Shown here: positions 45,549 through 54,549 of the stretch, one piece after another | Position numbering within the stretch: the stretch's first letter is position 1 | Layout: each line of letters begins with the position of its first letter | Made by a program: the position numbers and the translations under genes | Assembly: GCF_013394855.1 (NCBI RefSeq) | Contig: NZ_JABMLK010000002.1 | Span: forward strand, 744,001-808,000 | Origin: Limnobaculum xujianqingii | GTDB lineage: Bacteria > Pseudomonadota > Gammaproteobacteria > Enterobacterales > Enterobacteriaceae | Direction: 5' to 3' | Length of the DNA stretch: 64,000 nucleotides | Notes under the pieces: model-generated | The model's database searches: none | Told to the model about the DNA's origin: nothing | Seen by the model: only the letters and a program-made list of their open reading frames with translations

Positions 45549-45716
45549 GTAGGTGAAAATGCGCTGTAATCTCTCTGGTGCGTTTCTTCGTTTTTTCTGT
45601 ATCATGGTTGCACTGTGTTTGTTTAAATCGCTTTTAAACGTTTTTAAAAGGGGTTTAACAGCGGTTGTATCATTACCCCATATTCATTGTTTATTTTCTC
45701 CTGATATTCCACTTAT

Positions 45717-45753
45717 CGCTGAACCCTGTCACCCGCTCGTTGCTGTGTAATAT
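45717..45753 (+). promoter_or_regulatory. Late promoter motif, copy 2 (before protease)
   Basis: CGCTGAACCC followed by TGTCACCCGCTCGTT (45717-45741), then an extended -10-like TGTAATAT ending at 45753. It lies in the only sizeable gap in the head genes (45549-45768, no credible gene). The position equals Mu PI. The predicted start of transcription would be only about 8 bp before the protease ATG. Confidence 0.7.
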
Positions 45754-45768
45754 CGCTATTTTTGCGGT

Positions 45769-46869
45769 ATGAAAACACGTATTGCAGCACTCACCCTTAA
45801 AATTAATCAGGCTACTGCGAATGAGATCCAGCTTTTTCCGGCGGGTGAATTTGCAGCGGTAGACGGCCGTCCCCACGATGTTGAAGGTGGTCAATGGACA
45901 TTAACGGCTGAGCTGGCATCCGTACTGATTGAACAGGTGGCCGCATCAACAAACCCGTTCGTGATTGATTATGAACATCAAACATTACGTGCCGTCACTA
46001 ACGGACAACCTGCACCGGCCGCCGGTTGGTATAACGCGCTGGAATGGCGCGACGATGGTTTGTATGCCATCAACGTCACCTGGACAAAAACAGCCGCTAC
46101 CATGATTGATAACGGTGAATACCGTTTTATCTCCCCCACTTTTTTATACAACAAAAAAGGCGAAGTCGTGCGCCTGTTGCACGCGGCTTTAACTAACACC
46201 CCCGCGCTGGATGGAATGGATGAGGTGATGTTAGCCGCAGCCAGTCGTCTGGCATCCCTATCAACTTCACCGGAGAACCTCACCGTGGATGAAGAACTAC
46301 TGGCGAACCTGCTGCAATCATTGCGCTGGACGCTAAATCTACCAGCAACCGCGACCGCCGAAGATATTGTGGCGGAACTGCAAAAAATCATCGATGCCGT
46401 CTCTGCGGGTCAGGGTATGGCAGCGACCAGTGTTGGTCTGCTAGCTCTGCTGACGCAAAAAGACGAGCAGATTGCCGCGCTGACCGCATCGGCTTACGAC
46501 CCGGAGAAGCACGCGCCAATTGAAGTCGTTAACGACTTGCAAGCCAAACTGGCGGCGGTATCAATCACTTCCACCGATAGCATCGTTGATGGTCTGGTAA
46601 CCGCCGCATTGTCTGACGGCCGTCTCCTGCCGGTTCAGGAAGCCTGGGCAAAAGACCTGGGTAACAAAAGCGTCGACAGTCTGAAAAGCTTTTTAGCTAA
46701 AGCGCCCAAGATTGCCGCACTAACCGGACAACAGTCTGATACCCAGACTAAACCGGACGTGGATAAAAAGAACCTGATTATGACCGAACTGGATGCAGCG
46801 CAACTGGCTATCTGTAATCAGTTCGGTAATGACCCGGCCGAAATCGCCAAGTTGCTACAGGAGGAATAA
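45769..46869 (+). CDS. Head maturation protease/scaffold (Mu gpI-like)
   Basis: A 366-residue protein. The N-terminal protease part has IQLFPAGEFAAVDGRPHD, FVIDYEHQTLRA (catalytic His region) and YRFISPTFLYN. The C-terminal half (about 190-366) is helical and probably acts as scaffold; in Mu the scaffold Z is an internal part of I. No ribosome-binding site is evident before ATG 45769. Confidence 0.87.
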   Translation: MKTRIAALTLKINQATANEIQLFPAGEFAAVDGRPHDVEGGQWTLTAELASVLIEQVAASTNPFVIDYEHQTLRAVTNGQPAPAAGWYNALEWRDDGLYAINVTWTKTAATMIDNGEYRFISPTFLYNKKGEVVRLLHAALTNTPALDGMDEVMLAAASRLASLSTSPENLTVDEELLANLLQSLRWTLNLPATATAEDIVAELQKIIDAVSAGQGMAATSVGLLALLTQKDEQIAALTASAYDPEKHAPIEVVNDLQAKLAAVSITSTDSIVDGLVTAALSDGRLLPVQEAWAKDLGNKSVDSLKSFLAKAPKIAALTGQQSDTQTKPDVDKKNLIMTELDAAQLAICNQFGNDPAEIAKLLQEE

Positions 46870-46872
46870 CCC

Positions 46873-47262
46873 ATGGGCGACAGAAATACCTGGATTAAAG
46901 ATGGCGTTCTTATCGCCGTTCCTGTTGATGCCGGAGCACTCATTCACGCCGGTAATATCGTGTGTGTTAAGTCCACCGGATTTGCTACCGAAGGTGGCGA
47001 CGCTAATACCACCGCTATTGGTATGGCACACGAAACCGTTGATAACAGTACCGGTACGGCCGGTGAGCGGGCTGTAGTGGTCATGCGTGGCAAATTGTTT
47101 TTCCTGGCGAATGACAGTGCTGCACCCGTCACCGGGGCATTAATCGGCAAGTCCTGTTATCTGCTCAATAGTGTCACCGCCACGGCGACCGCAACCGGGC
47201 ACCCGGTTGCCGGTAAAGTTTTTGAAGTGAATCCCGATGGGGTGTGGGTGCTGATTGCGTAA
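46873..47262 (+). CDS. DUF2190 family capsid decoration protein
   Basis: A 129-residue DUF2190 protein (GVLIAVPVDAGALIHAGNIVCVKSTGFATEGG; GKVFEVNPDGVWVLIA), a beta-rich family thought to cement or decorate capsids. It lies between the protease and the major head protein. Confidence 0.82.
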   Translation: MGDRNTWIKDGVLIAVPVDAGALIHAGNIVCVKSTGFATEGGDANTTAIGMAHETVDNSTGTAGERAVVVMRGKLFFLANDSAAPVTGALIGKSCYLLNSVTATATATGHPVAGKVFEVNPDGVWVLIA

Positions 47263-47301
47263 ACCTTCGCGTCAACCGCTCAATTTTTAAGGAACAATCA
47301 A

Positions 47302-48210
47302 ATGATCGTGAACAAGAAAAATATCGCCGTTTTCTTTTTGAATCTGAAAACGACGTTTCAAAATGCGCTAAAGAGCGCACCAAGCCAGTGGCAAAAAATT
47401 GCCATGAAAGTCCCATCCAGCGGCAAGGTGAATGATTACAGTTGGCTGTCGAATTTCCCGGCTATGCGTAAATGGGTCGGTGATAAAGTGCTCAAGGCGT
47501 TGTCCGCGTTTAAATACACGGTCGTTAACGACGATTGGGAGGCAACTATCTGGGTTGACCGCAACGATCTCGAAGACGACCAGACGGGCCAATATGCGCT
47601 ACAAGCTAAATCGGCCGGAGAATCAGGGGCTCAATTACCTGATGATATCGTTTTCGATTTGGTGAATACCGCATTTAACAGTGTGTGTTACGACGGTCAG
47701 TACTTCTTTGATACTGATCACCCTATGGGTAGTGGCACCTTCTCCAACCGCAGCACGAAAGCGCTGTCCACTGATAGCCTGGCCGCAGCAAAAGCATCAT
47801 TTGGTGCAGCTCGCACCCAAATGCAAAAAGTAAAGGATGACGATGGCCGTGCGCTGAACGTTCGCCCTAATATTTTGTTAGTCCCCGTGGCCCTTGAAGA
47901 TACGGCGCGTGCATTGATGACGGTTGAACGTTTAGAAGATGGTAAAGCCAATATCTATAAAGGTGCCTGTGAAGTAGTTGTCGAACCACGATTAACGTCA
48001 GACACCGCCTGGTACCTGCTGGATACCAGTAAACCGCTGATGCCGTTTATCTACCAGGAGCGTAAAGCGCCACAGCCGGTCGACACAGCAGACGGAATGA
48101 CTGACGACGAGTTTAATCGCCGGTTATTAAAATTCGGCGTCGAAGCGCGTGCGGCAGGTGGTTACGGCTTATGGCAGCTCGCGTATGGTTCAACCGGAAC
48201 AGAGGCGTAA
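47302..48210 (+). CDS. Major head protein (Mu gpT-like)
   Basis: A 302-residue Mu-type major capsid protein: WQKIAMKVPSSGKVNDYSWLSNFPAMRKWVGDK near 30-60, YFFDTDHPMGSGTFSNRSTKAL near 140, RPNILLVPVALEDTARALM near 190. The C-terminus has RAAGGYGLWQLAYGS. It is the HK97-fold shell subunit and is likely the most expressed phage gene. Confidence 0.92.
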   Translation: MIVNKKNIAVFFLNLKTTFQNALKSAPSQWQKIAMKVPSSGKVNDYSWLSNFPAMRKWVGDKVLKALSAFKYTVVNDDWEATIWVDRNDLEDDQTGQYALQAKSAGESGAQLPDDIVFDLVNTAFNSVCYDGQYFFDTDHPMGSGTFSNRSTKALSTDSLAAAKASFGAARTQMQKVKDDDGRALNVRPNILLVPVALEDTARALMTVERLEDGKANIYKGACEVVVEPRLTSDTAWYLLDTSKPLMPFIYQERKAPQPVDTADGMTDDEFNRRLLKFGVEARAAGGYGLWQLAYGSTGTEA

Positions 48211-48216
48211 TCAGTC

Positions 48217-48645
48217 ATGGAAAAAGTTATTCAAATTACCAGTAAACGTGACGGATTCCGCCGCTGTGGTATTGCTCACAGCGAGGCGACAACCTCCTAC
48301 CCGTTAGACCGGTTCACCAAAGATGAACTTGAACGACTTCAGAATGAGCCGATGTTGATTGTGCATATTACCGAGCCAACCAACAACGCCAAAAACGATG
48401 AGTTAGCTGAACTGAATGCCAATGTACAGGCGCTTTATCAAGACGTTCTGGATGGTCAGTCTAAGAACGATGAGCTGACGCAAAAACTGGCTGATGCGTT
48501 GCGTGAAAACAACGACCTGCAAGCACAGTTGGCGGCCGGTACTAAGACTCTCACCGATGCTGAAGCTGAGATAGCGCGGCTTCATGCTGAACTGACAGCA
48601 TTAAAAACACCCGAGTCCGACAAGCCGGGCACTAAGGCGAAGTAA
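48217..48645 (+). CDS. HI1506-like Mu-family protein
   Basis: A 142-residue protein. The N-terminal domain resembles HI1506 of the FluMu prophage (FRRCGIAHSEATTSYPLDRFTKDELERLQNEPMLIVHIT). The second half is a coiled-coil with repeated LxxxL spacing and ends in a Lys-rich tail. It is probably a head-tail or accessory head protein. Confidence 0.75.
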   Translation: MEKVIQITSKRDGFRRCGIAHSEATTSYPLDRFTKDELERLQNEPMLIVHITEPTNNAKNDELAELNANVQALYQDVLDGQSKNDELTQKLADALRENNDLQAQLAAGTKTLTDAEAEIARLHAELTALKTPESDKPGTKAK

Positions 48646-49076
48646 TGAGCTACGCAACCGGAGATGACATGGTGACAACGTTCGGTGAGCGCGAATGTAT
48701 TTCGCTCACCGACCACAATCACACCGGCGAGATTGACCAGATCGTCATGGATAACGCGCTATCGCGTGCCAGTGCAGAAATTGATGGTTATCTTGTTGGT
48801 CGTTACGCCACTCCCTGGCCGGATGCACCGCGTATTTTAGTCGGGCGATGCTGTGATATCGCCCGCTATCAACTCGCCAGTGCGGAACGGACTTTATCGG
48901 ATGAGATTAAGTTGCGCTACGACGATGCCATCCGTTTCCTTGTTCAGGTCGCCAGCGGCAAGATTAGCCTGGGACGTACTGATACGGGTTCAGTTATTCA
49001 GGGTTCGTCTCAGGTGAAAATCTACTCTGGCTCTCGCCAGTTTGGGCGTGACTCGACGGGAGGCGGCGCATTTTGA
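48645..49076 (+). CDS. DUF1320 family head-tail protein (Mu gp36-like)
   Basis: A 143-residue protein of the DUF1320 family (ALSRASAEIDGYLVGRYATPWPDAPRILVGRCCDIARYQL), a head completion or connector protein. It shares one base with the gene upstream and overlaps the next by 4 bp. Confidence 0.85.
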   Translation: MSYATGDDMVTTFGERECISLTDHNHTGEIDQIVMDNALSRASAEIDGYLVGRYATPWPDAPRILVGRCCDIARYQLASAERTLSDEIKLRYDDAIRFLVQVASGKISLGRTDTGSVIQGSSQVKIYSGSRQFGRDSTGGGAF

Positions 49077-49738
49077 TTACGGATATTGAAACAGCGTTGG
49101 TTGCCCGACTACAGGCGGGTCTGGGTAAGATGGTCCGGGAAGTCGCCAGCTATGCCGGTGAGCTGGACGATGATGTTGGCCGTATCGTCAGCGTCTTCCC
49201 GGCTGTCTGGGTGACGTTTGGCGGTATTACAAAAACTGAACCGTCGGGAACATCGCACCAGAAGTATAAAACACATGGCCGGTTTGTTGTCGTGGTGGGT
49301 GATTATAACCCCCGCAGCGAAGCCTCTACCCGCCAGGGTGGAGTCAATAAAAACGAAGTTGGCAGCAACCTTCTGGTGCAGTCTGTTCGCCGACTCCTTA
49401 TCGGTCAGGACTTAGGACTTGCGGTTAAGGAGTTTATGCCTGGTCGGGTGAAAACCTTGTTTAACACCGCAACCCGTGACCGGGGGTATTCCGTTTATGC
49501 GTGTGAGTTTGACACCTACTGGATGGAGAGCGCACTGGAAAATGGTAAATGGCCGTTACGTACTGATGACCCCAACGACCAGGATGCACCATTTAATACG
49601 TATCACGGTCGTCTATCTGACCCTGACCCGGATTTAACGAGCATTGGTACTCGCTATCATCAGCCAGGAACAGACACCAGTGCTGACGTGTTAGGCAATA
49701 TCAAATTAGGAGAGCAGGATGACAACGCTACTGGTTAA
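49073..49738 (+). CDS. DUF1834 family tail-completion protein (Mu gp37-like)
   Basis: A 221-residue protein of the DUF1834 family (LGKMVREVASYAGELDDD, VWVTFGGITKTEPSGTSHQKY, NLLVQSVRRLLIGQDLGL). It starts at TTG 49073 with GGGAGGCGG 5 bp upstream, overlapping the preceding stop. It probably caps or connects the tail. Confidence 0.82.
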   Translation: MITDIETALVARLQAGLGKMVREVASYAGELDDDVGRIVSVFPAVWVTFGGITKTEPSGTSHQKYKTHGRFVVVVGDYNPRSEASTRQGGVNKNEVGSNLLVQSVRRLLIGQDLGLAVKEFMPGRVKTLFNTATRDRGYSVYACEFDTYWMESALENGKWPLRTDDPNDQDAPFNTYHGRLSDPDPDLTSIGTRYHQPGTDTSADVLGNIKLGEQDDNATG

Positions 49739-49961
49739 GGCTCGCGCCGGGTTAAAAATCCCGCTGGAGCATAATCCTAAAAAGTACATTACCACCGAGC
49801 CGGTACCCGTGGAGAGCTCCGCGTATTACCGCCGGGCATTGAAAGATGGTGATTTGGTTCTCTGCCAGCCGGAGTCTACCAAGCCGGTCAACGAGCCCGC
49901 ACCCGGTGAACCCGCTCACGAGGAATCAACGCCTACGGTAAACCGAGGAAAAGCAAAATGA
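49719..49961 (+). CDS. DUF2635 family protein (Mu gp38-like)
   Basis: An 80-residue protein of the DUF2635 family (VKARAGLKIPLEHNPKKYITTEPVPVESSAYYRRALKDGDLV). The C-terminal tail is low-complexity (PAPGEPAHEEST). It overlaps both neighbours. The function is unknown but always found just before the sheath gene. Confidence 0.8.
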   Translation: MTTLLVKARAGLKIPLEHNPKKYITTEPVPVESSAYYRRALKDGDLVLCQPESTKPVNEPAPGEPAHEESTPTVNRGKAK

Positions 49962-51373
49962 CCCAGATTGATTTCGATACCATTAAAAACAGCATTCGTA
50001 AACCGGGTGTATACACTGAGTTCAATACCCGAACGGCGGTAAATACACTGCCCGGTAATCCTCAGCGTATGTTAGTTATCGCCCCCATGCTGGTTTCCGG
50101 TAGTGTTCCGTCATTAAAACCGGTACCGGTATTCTCTGACGTTGAAGCAGAGAACTACTTCGGTGCCGGTTCTCTGGCGCACATCATGACGCGAGCGGCT
50201 ATCAAGGCGAACGCCTATCTGCAATTAGATGTGATTGGTTTGCCAAATGATGGCGCAGGCCAGGCCGCTACCGGCACCCTTAAAATCACCGGTACGGCAA
50301 CGAAAAGCGGAACTCTGAGCGTGTGGGTATCCGGTGAGCGCGTGGATATCAGCATTGATAATGCAACAACGGCGGCAACGGTCAGCGGCGCCCTGGTCAC
50401 TGCGTTAACGCAAAAGACCGACCTGTTAGTATCCGCCGCGCTGGCAACCGATACCATTACTCTTACGTGTAAAACTAAAGGCGCATGGGGTAATGATATT
50501 CAACTGCGAGCCGTCACAACCGCCACCGGATTAACGCTGACAGTGGCCGCAATGACGGGTGGCGAACTGGACCCGGATATTCAACCGGCGTTGGATGCCG
50601 TTTTTGCTGCCGGTCATCACGTTCTGGCCTGTCCGTTCAGTACCGAAACCGCATTGAACGCGCTTAGTGATCATCTTACTTCCACCGGTAGTGCGATGGA
50701 ACAACGTGGTGCAGTCGGCTGTGCCGGGTGGACAGGTACGTCAGGTACCGGTATTACCCTTGCCAGTTCGGTCGATGATGGCCGTATCAGTATGCCCTGG
50801 TATCGCGGCTCTGAAAAACTACCGGCCATCCTGGCATCGGCTTACGCTGCCGTTCTGGCCGCTGAAGAAGACCCCGCCCAGCCCTTCGATAACGTTGAAA
50901 TCGTCGGTATGGATGTGGTGGCGCTGGAAGACCGTATCAGTCGTAACGAGCAAGAAATGGTGCTGTATAACGGCCTGACACCCATTCAGGTTGGTCCGGG
51001 CAATGCGGTGCAGATTGTTCGCGCCATCAGTACCTATACCGTTAACCCTGCGGGTATAGCAGACCCGGCGTTACTGGATATTACCACTATCAGGACGCTG
51101 GATTATGTTCGTACATCCTGTAATACCCGTCTGGGATTACGGTTCCCGAACAGCAAAAAGACAAACCGCACGCGTGCTCGTGTCTGGTCTGAACTCTACG
51201 ATGTGCTGCTGAAGTTAGAAGATGCAGAGATTATCGAAAATGTGGAGGCCAATAAAGGTTACCTCATCGTGCAGGAAAATGGTCAGGATGTCAGCCGTTA
51301 CGACTGCGTTATTCCGAGTGATGTGGTTAACGGGTTGCATGTTATTGCGTCCCGCATCGATTTATACCTGTAA
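49958..51373 (+). CDS. Contractile tail sheath protein (Mu gpL-like)
   Basis: A 471-residue tail sheath protein: RKPGVYTEFNTRTAVNTLPGNPQRMLVIAPM at the start, DVVALEDRISRNEQEMVLYNGLTPIQV near 320, and TIRTLDYVRTSCNTRLGLRFP near 380. The sheath contracts to drive the tube through the cell envelope, so the virion is a myovirus. Confidence 0.93.
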   Translation: MTQIDFDTIKNSIRKPGVYTEFNTRTAVNTLPGNPQRMLVIAPMLVSGSVPSLKPVPVFSDVEAENYFGAGSLAHIMTRAAIKANAYLQLDVIGLPNDGAGQAATGTLKITGTATKSGTLSVWVSGERVDISIDNATTAATVSGALVTALTQKTDLLVSAALATDTITLTCKTKGAWGNDIQLRAVTTATGLTLTVAAMTGGELDPDIQPALDAVFAAGHHVLACPFSTETALNALSDHLTSTGSAMEQRGAVGCAGWTGTSGTGITLASSVDDGRISMPWYRGSEKLPAILASAYAAVLAAEEDPAQPFDNVEIVGMDVVALEDRISRNEQEMVLYNGLTPIQVGPGNAVQIVRAISTYTVNPAGIADPALLDITTIRTLDYVRTSCNTRLGLRFPNSKKTNRTRARVWSELYDVLLKLEDAEIIENVEANKGYLIVQENGQDVSRYDCVIPSDVVNGLHVIASRIDLYL

Positions 51374-51389
51374 CCCAGGGAGATAAAAA

Positions 51390-51770
51390 ATGGCTATTGA
51401 AGAGTATATCGGCTCCATTGTGATGGAAGTCGATAGCCGGGAGGTTGAAATAACTGACCTGGGCGAACAGATTAATACCGGTAAGAAAATCGTTAAGACC
51501 ATGAACAGTAAAGGCGTGGCAAAGGGATTTTCGCGGGGTATTGCAACGTATGATCTGGATATTTCCGCCGTGGTACCGCTGGACGGTGACATTGACTGGG
51601 AAAATCTGGAAGGTGTGAAAATTACTATCACCCCACTCAGTGGTAGCGGTGGTCAACGGTACTCTTATCTGGACTGTTTCACGTCTGAAGTCGGGCGTAA
51701 GTATACCGTCGATAATGAAGCCAAGATCGACATCAAAATGTCGGCAATGCGTAAGGTGTATGAGTCATGA
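51390..51770 (+). CDS. Tail tube protein (Mu gpM-like)
   Basis: A 126-residue tail tube subunit directly after the sheath gene (IGSIVMEVDSREVEITDLGEQINTGKKIVKTMNSKG; YSYLDCFTSEVGRKYTVDNEAKIDIKMSAMR). It forms the inner tube within the sheath. It overlaps the next gene by 4 bp. Confidence 0.87.
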   Translation: MAIEEYIGSIVMEVDSREVEITDLGEQINTGKKIVKTMNSKGVAKGFSRGIATYDLDISAVVPLDGDIDWENLEGVKITITPLSGSGGQRYSYLDCFTSEVGRKYTVDNEAKIDIKMSAMRKVYES

Positions 51771-52123
51771 CCGAAAACAAGAAAACCGAAAGTGGCCGTC
51801 TGAAAAACGACATTCTTTATAATGATACGCTTCATTATGAGTTTGAAATCCGTCTGCCGGTGATGCGCGATACCAGTAGTGCATTAGAACAAACTGAAGA
51901 GGCGTATGGCCAGATTGAAGGTTATACAGCAAATACCTTCTACCGTCAGGCGGTTCTGTCGTCTGCCATCGTTAGCCTGGGCGATATTCCGAAAGACGAT
52001 ATCACACCGGTATTGTTCATGGAGGAGCTAACGGAGGACGATTACGATGAGTTTCAGTCCGCGATTGCTCGTCTTAAGGTAAAGCGCAACGGCGGGAATC
52101 CAGCCTCGCCGGACTCCGTATAG
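51767..52123 (+). CDS. Tail assembly chaperone, short form (Mu gp41-like)
   Basis: A 118-residue protein (YEFEIRLPVMRDTSSALEQTEEAYGQIEG; VLFMEELTEDDYDEFQSAIARLKVKRNG). It lies between tube and tape measure genes, where tail phages encode a chaperone with a frameshifted longer form. A -1 frame opens at 52078 and overlaps its last 46 bp. Confidence 0.83.
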   Translation: MTENKKTESGRLKNDILYNDTLHYEFEIRLPVMRDTSSALEQTEEAYGQIEGYTANTFYRQAVLSSAIVSLGDIPKDDITPVLFMEELTEDDYDEFQSAIARLKVKRNGGNPASPDSV

Positions 52124-52311
52124 CGGTTCTGGCATTAGGTCGCTGCGGATTGTCTGAGGAACGGGTCATGAATATGACCCGTACTGAGTTAGATGGTTTT
52201 ATCGCGGCGCTGGGTGTACTAAACGGGAAGAAACCACCGGCGGATAAAACCGCTGTCCGTAAACTGAAATCAATGCGTCAGAAGCGGCCTAAAAAGAAGA
52301 GGAATAAATAG
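52078..52311 (+). CDS. Tail assembly chaperone, -1 frame extension
   Basis: A 77-residue open frame in the -1 register relative to the gp41-like gene. It has no good start codon or ribosome-binding site, and ends right before the tape measure ATG (TAG at 52309-52311). Its product (LRIAVLALGRCGLSEERVMNMTRTELDGFIAALGVLNG, then a Lys/Arg-rich tail) looks coding. It is therefore probably made by a -1 ribosomal slip within 52078-52123, giving a fusion of about 178-195 residues. A AAG at 52081-52084 is one weak slip candidate; no classical heptamer is seen. Confidence 0.7.
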   Translation, partial: GKAQRRESSLAGLRIAVLALGRCGLSEERVMNMTRTELDGFIAALGVLNGKKPPADKTAVRKLKSMRQKRPKKKRNK

Positions 52312-54549
52312 ATGTCCGGTGATTTTAAAGCCTCCATGACGCTAACGGCCGATGACCAGGCATCAAAACAACTGAGCACGGCCATTAAGGGCACCACGAA
52401 AGCGGTCACTGACGCTGAAAAAGCGGCCGCGAAAGCGGGTAATGTTCAGAAGAAAACCGCTGAACAATCTGTCCGTTCTACCCGTACTGCTGCTGAAGAG
52501 TTTCGCCGTGCTGCCAAGGCGCGCGAAAATCTTGGTATCCGCTCCGAACAAACCATTCAACGCGAAATCGCCCAAACTATTGCCAGTTATAATCGCCTGG
52601 CTAAAAGTGGCGTGATGTCTGCACGCGAGCAGGAACGTGCGTACGGCAGCATGAAACAGCGCGTCCGTGAGTTAAAAAGTGAAATGCAGGGTGTGGGCCG
52701 TGCCGCTCAACGGATGGGAAACCTTAAACGTTGGGGTGGAAACGCGATGAGTTTAGCGGGCGGTTTAGCAGCCGGTGCGGCGGTCATTGCCAAACCAATC
52801 TCAAATCAGATGACCTATGAACGCTCGCTTACTTATATGGCAAACACCGCATTTGGTGATGAAGACCTTGCGGGGCGACGCACCGGACGCCAACGGATCG
52901 GTAATTCTATCCGTAATGCCGTTACTTCCGGCGGCGGGACAAAAGAGGATGCAGCAGATGCATTAAATACCATGCTGGCTTCGGGTGCGGTGACGTTTGA
53001 TACCGCAGAAAAATGGCTTCCATTAATTACTAAGTATGCAACAGCAAGTGGCGCATCATCCACTGAACTGGCTGGAATAGCTGTTAAAGCTAAGCAAGCG
53101 TTTGGTGTTAAAGATGAAGATATGGACTCCGTCTTTAATATGGCGTTCTCAGCCGGTAAAGGCGGTAGTTTTGAATTACGGGATATGGCGAAGTGGCTCG
53201 CGCAACAAATGGCTAATGCCAGCAAGGCCGGGATGAAAGGTCTTGATGACTTTAGTCAAATTCTGGTGGCTAACGAAATGGCTGCTATGACAGCGGGTTC
53301 CAATGATGAGGCAGGTAATAACGTCGCTAACCTGTTAGCCAAGTTAACGAGCGCGGACACGATTAAGGCGGCTGAAAAAATAAAGGTTAATGGTAAAGGT
53401 ATTGATTTAGTCGGGACATTGGTTGGCGCTCGTGAGAGGGGTATTAACCCTTTAGAAGCATTCTCATTTTTGATTGATGATATTGTCAAACAGGATAAGC
53501 GTTTCCAGGCACTTCAGAAAAAACTAGCCGCTGCTAAAAGTGATGAAGAAAAGACGGCAACGTTGGAATCTATGAGTGCTATCGTTGAAGGTTCTGCATT
53601 AGGGCAATTGATAGCTGACCAGCAGGCAACTAAAGCCCTGGTGGCATATCGTTATGATGATGAATACAAAAACCGTCTTAAGGCGGATATTAATGCTCAA
53701 CGGGGTTTAAAAGAAGGTGAGCGAGCCGGTGATCTGGACTTTCAGATGATAGCTGAAACCCCAGATTTCAAAGTCGAACAAGCCAAGAACGTAGCTGACT
53801 TTGCTCAGATGGACAGTATCAAGCCGTTATCAGATGCTATCGGTAATGCCTCCAGTCGCCTGACTGAACTGGGTGTGGAATATCCTGAATTGGCCGCAGC
53901 CGCTGCCGGAGCGGCAACGGCCATTCAGGCGATGACGGCTGCTGCACTCGCCTTTGCCGGAATGAAGTTCTTAACCGGTGGTGGTGGCCTTGGTGGTGCC
54001 GTTTCCGGTGCGGCGGCGGGGGCTGGTGCGGAATCCGTTGTAGACAGTCTGGGTGATATGTCTGATGTGGCCGGAGCTGGCGCGGTTTTAGGTGGTGTGG
54101 TGAAACTGGGTGGTCTGGCATTGGCGGTCACCTCAATGGCAACCTTTAATACCGATGAAGAAGAAGACGAGTTAAAAAGTGGTGAGGCAAAATGGGCTGA
54201 ACTCCGCGCCAAATATGGTCAAAATACGATTGATGCGGCGCGTGAGAAGTATCAACCCTGGTACCAAATCGGCAGTGGCTACGCGGCTGAAAACGAGCAA
54301 TGGATTCAACAGTACCTTCAGGATAGCGATTCTCCACTCTCTCCCAATGCCGCCAGTGTTTCATCAGATGCCATTGTGGCCGCATTGAATGGCGAAAAAT
54401 CGGCAAATGCTGCATCAACCCAGGCACCACCACCGGCACCGTTAAACCTGACCACGCAACTGATGATAGATGGTCAAATGGTTGCAGAACTCGTTAATCA
54501 GTACAACGTGCAGGACGGTACACGTACTACCGGGGGAGCAAATTACTAA
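52312..54549 (+). CDS. Tail tape measure protein (Mu gp42-like)
   Basis: A 745-residue tape measure protein. The N-terminal 140 residues are coiled-coil. A conserved domain runs from about 160 to 400 (GGGTKEDAADALNTMLASGAVTFDTAEKWLPLITKYATASGAS). Hydrophobic Ala/Gly-rich helices (AAAAGAATAIQAMTAAALAFAGMKF, and the Gly-rich stretch after it) lie near 525-590. It sets tail length and is ejected ahead of the DNA. Confidence 0.92.
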   Translation: MSGDFKASMTLTADDQASKQLSTAIKGTTKAVTDAEKAAAKAGNVQKKTAEQSVRSTRTAAEEFRRAAKARENLGIRSEQTIQREIAQTIASYNRLAKSGVMSAREQERAYGSMKQRVRELKSEMQGVGRAAQRMGNLKRWGGNAMSLAGGLAAGAAVIAKPISNQMTYERSLTYMANTAFGDEDLAGRRTGRQRIGNSIRNAVTSGGGTKEDAADALNTMLASGAVTFDTAEKWLPLITKYATASGASSTELAGIAVKAKQAFGVKDEDMDSVFNMAFSAGKGGSFELRDMAKWLAQQMANASKAGMKGLDDFSQILVANEMAAMTAGSNDEAGNNVANLLAKLTSADTIKAAEKIKVNGKGIDLVGTLVGARERGINPLEAFSFLIDDIVKQDKRFQALQKKLAAAKSDEEKTATLESMSAIVEGSALGQLIADQQATKALVAYRYDDEYKNRLKADINAQRGLKEGERAGDLDFQMIAETPDFKVEQAKNVADFAQMDSIKPLSDAIGNASSRLTELGVEYPELAAAAAGAATAIQAMTAAALAFAGMKFLTGGGGLGGAVSGAAAGAGAESVVDSLGDMSDVAGAGAVLGGVVKLGGLALAVTSMATFNTDEEEDELKSGEAKWAELRAKYGQNTIDAAREKYQPWYQIGSGYAAENEQWIQQYLQDSDSPLSPNAASVSSDAIVAALNGEKSANAASTQAPPPAPLNLTTQLMIDGQMVAELVNQYNVQDGTRTTGGANY

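Noticed and set aside
45549..45768. A 65-codon open frame (45553-45750) in the gap before the protease gene
   Set aside because: It has no convincing ribosome-binding site or known pattern, and it runs through the conserved late promoter motif at 45717, so I treat the gap as non-coding.
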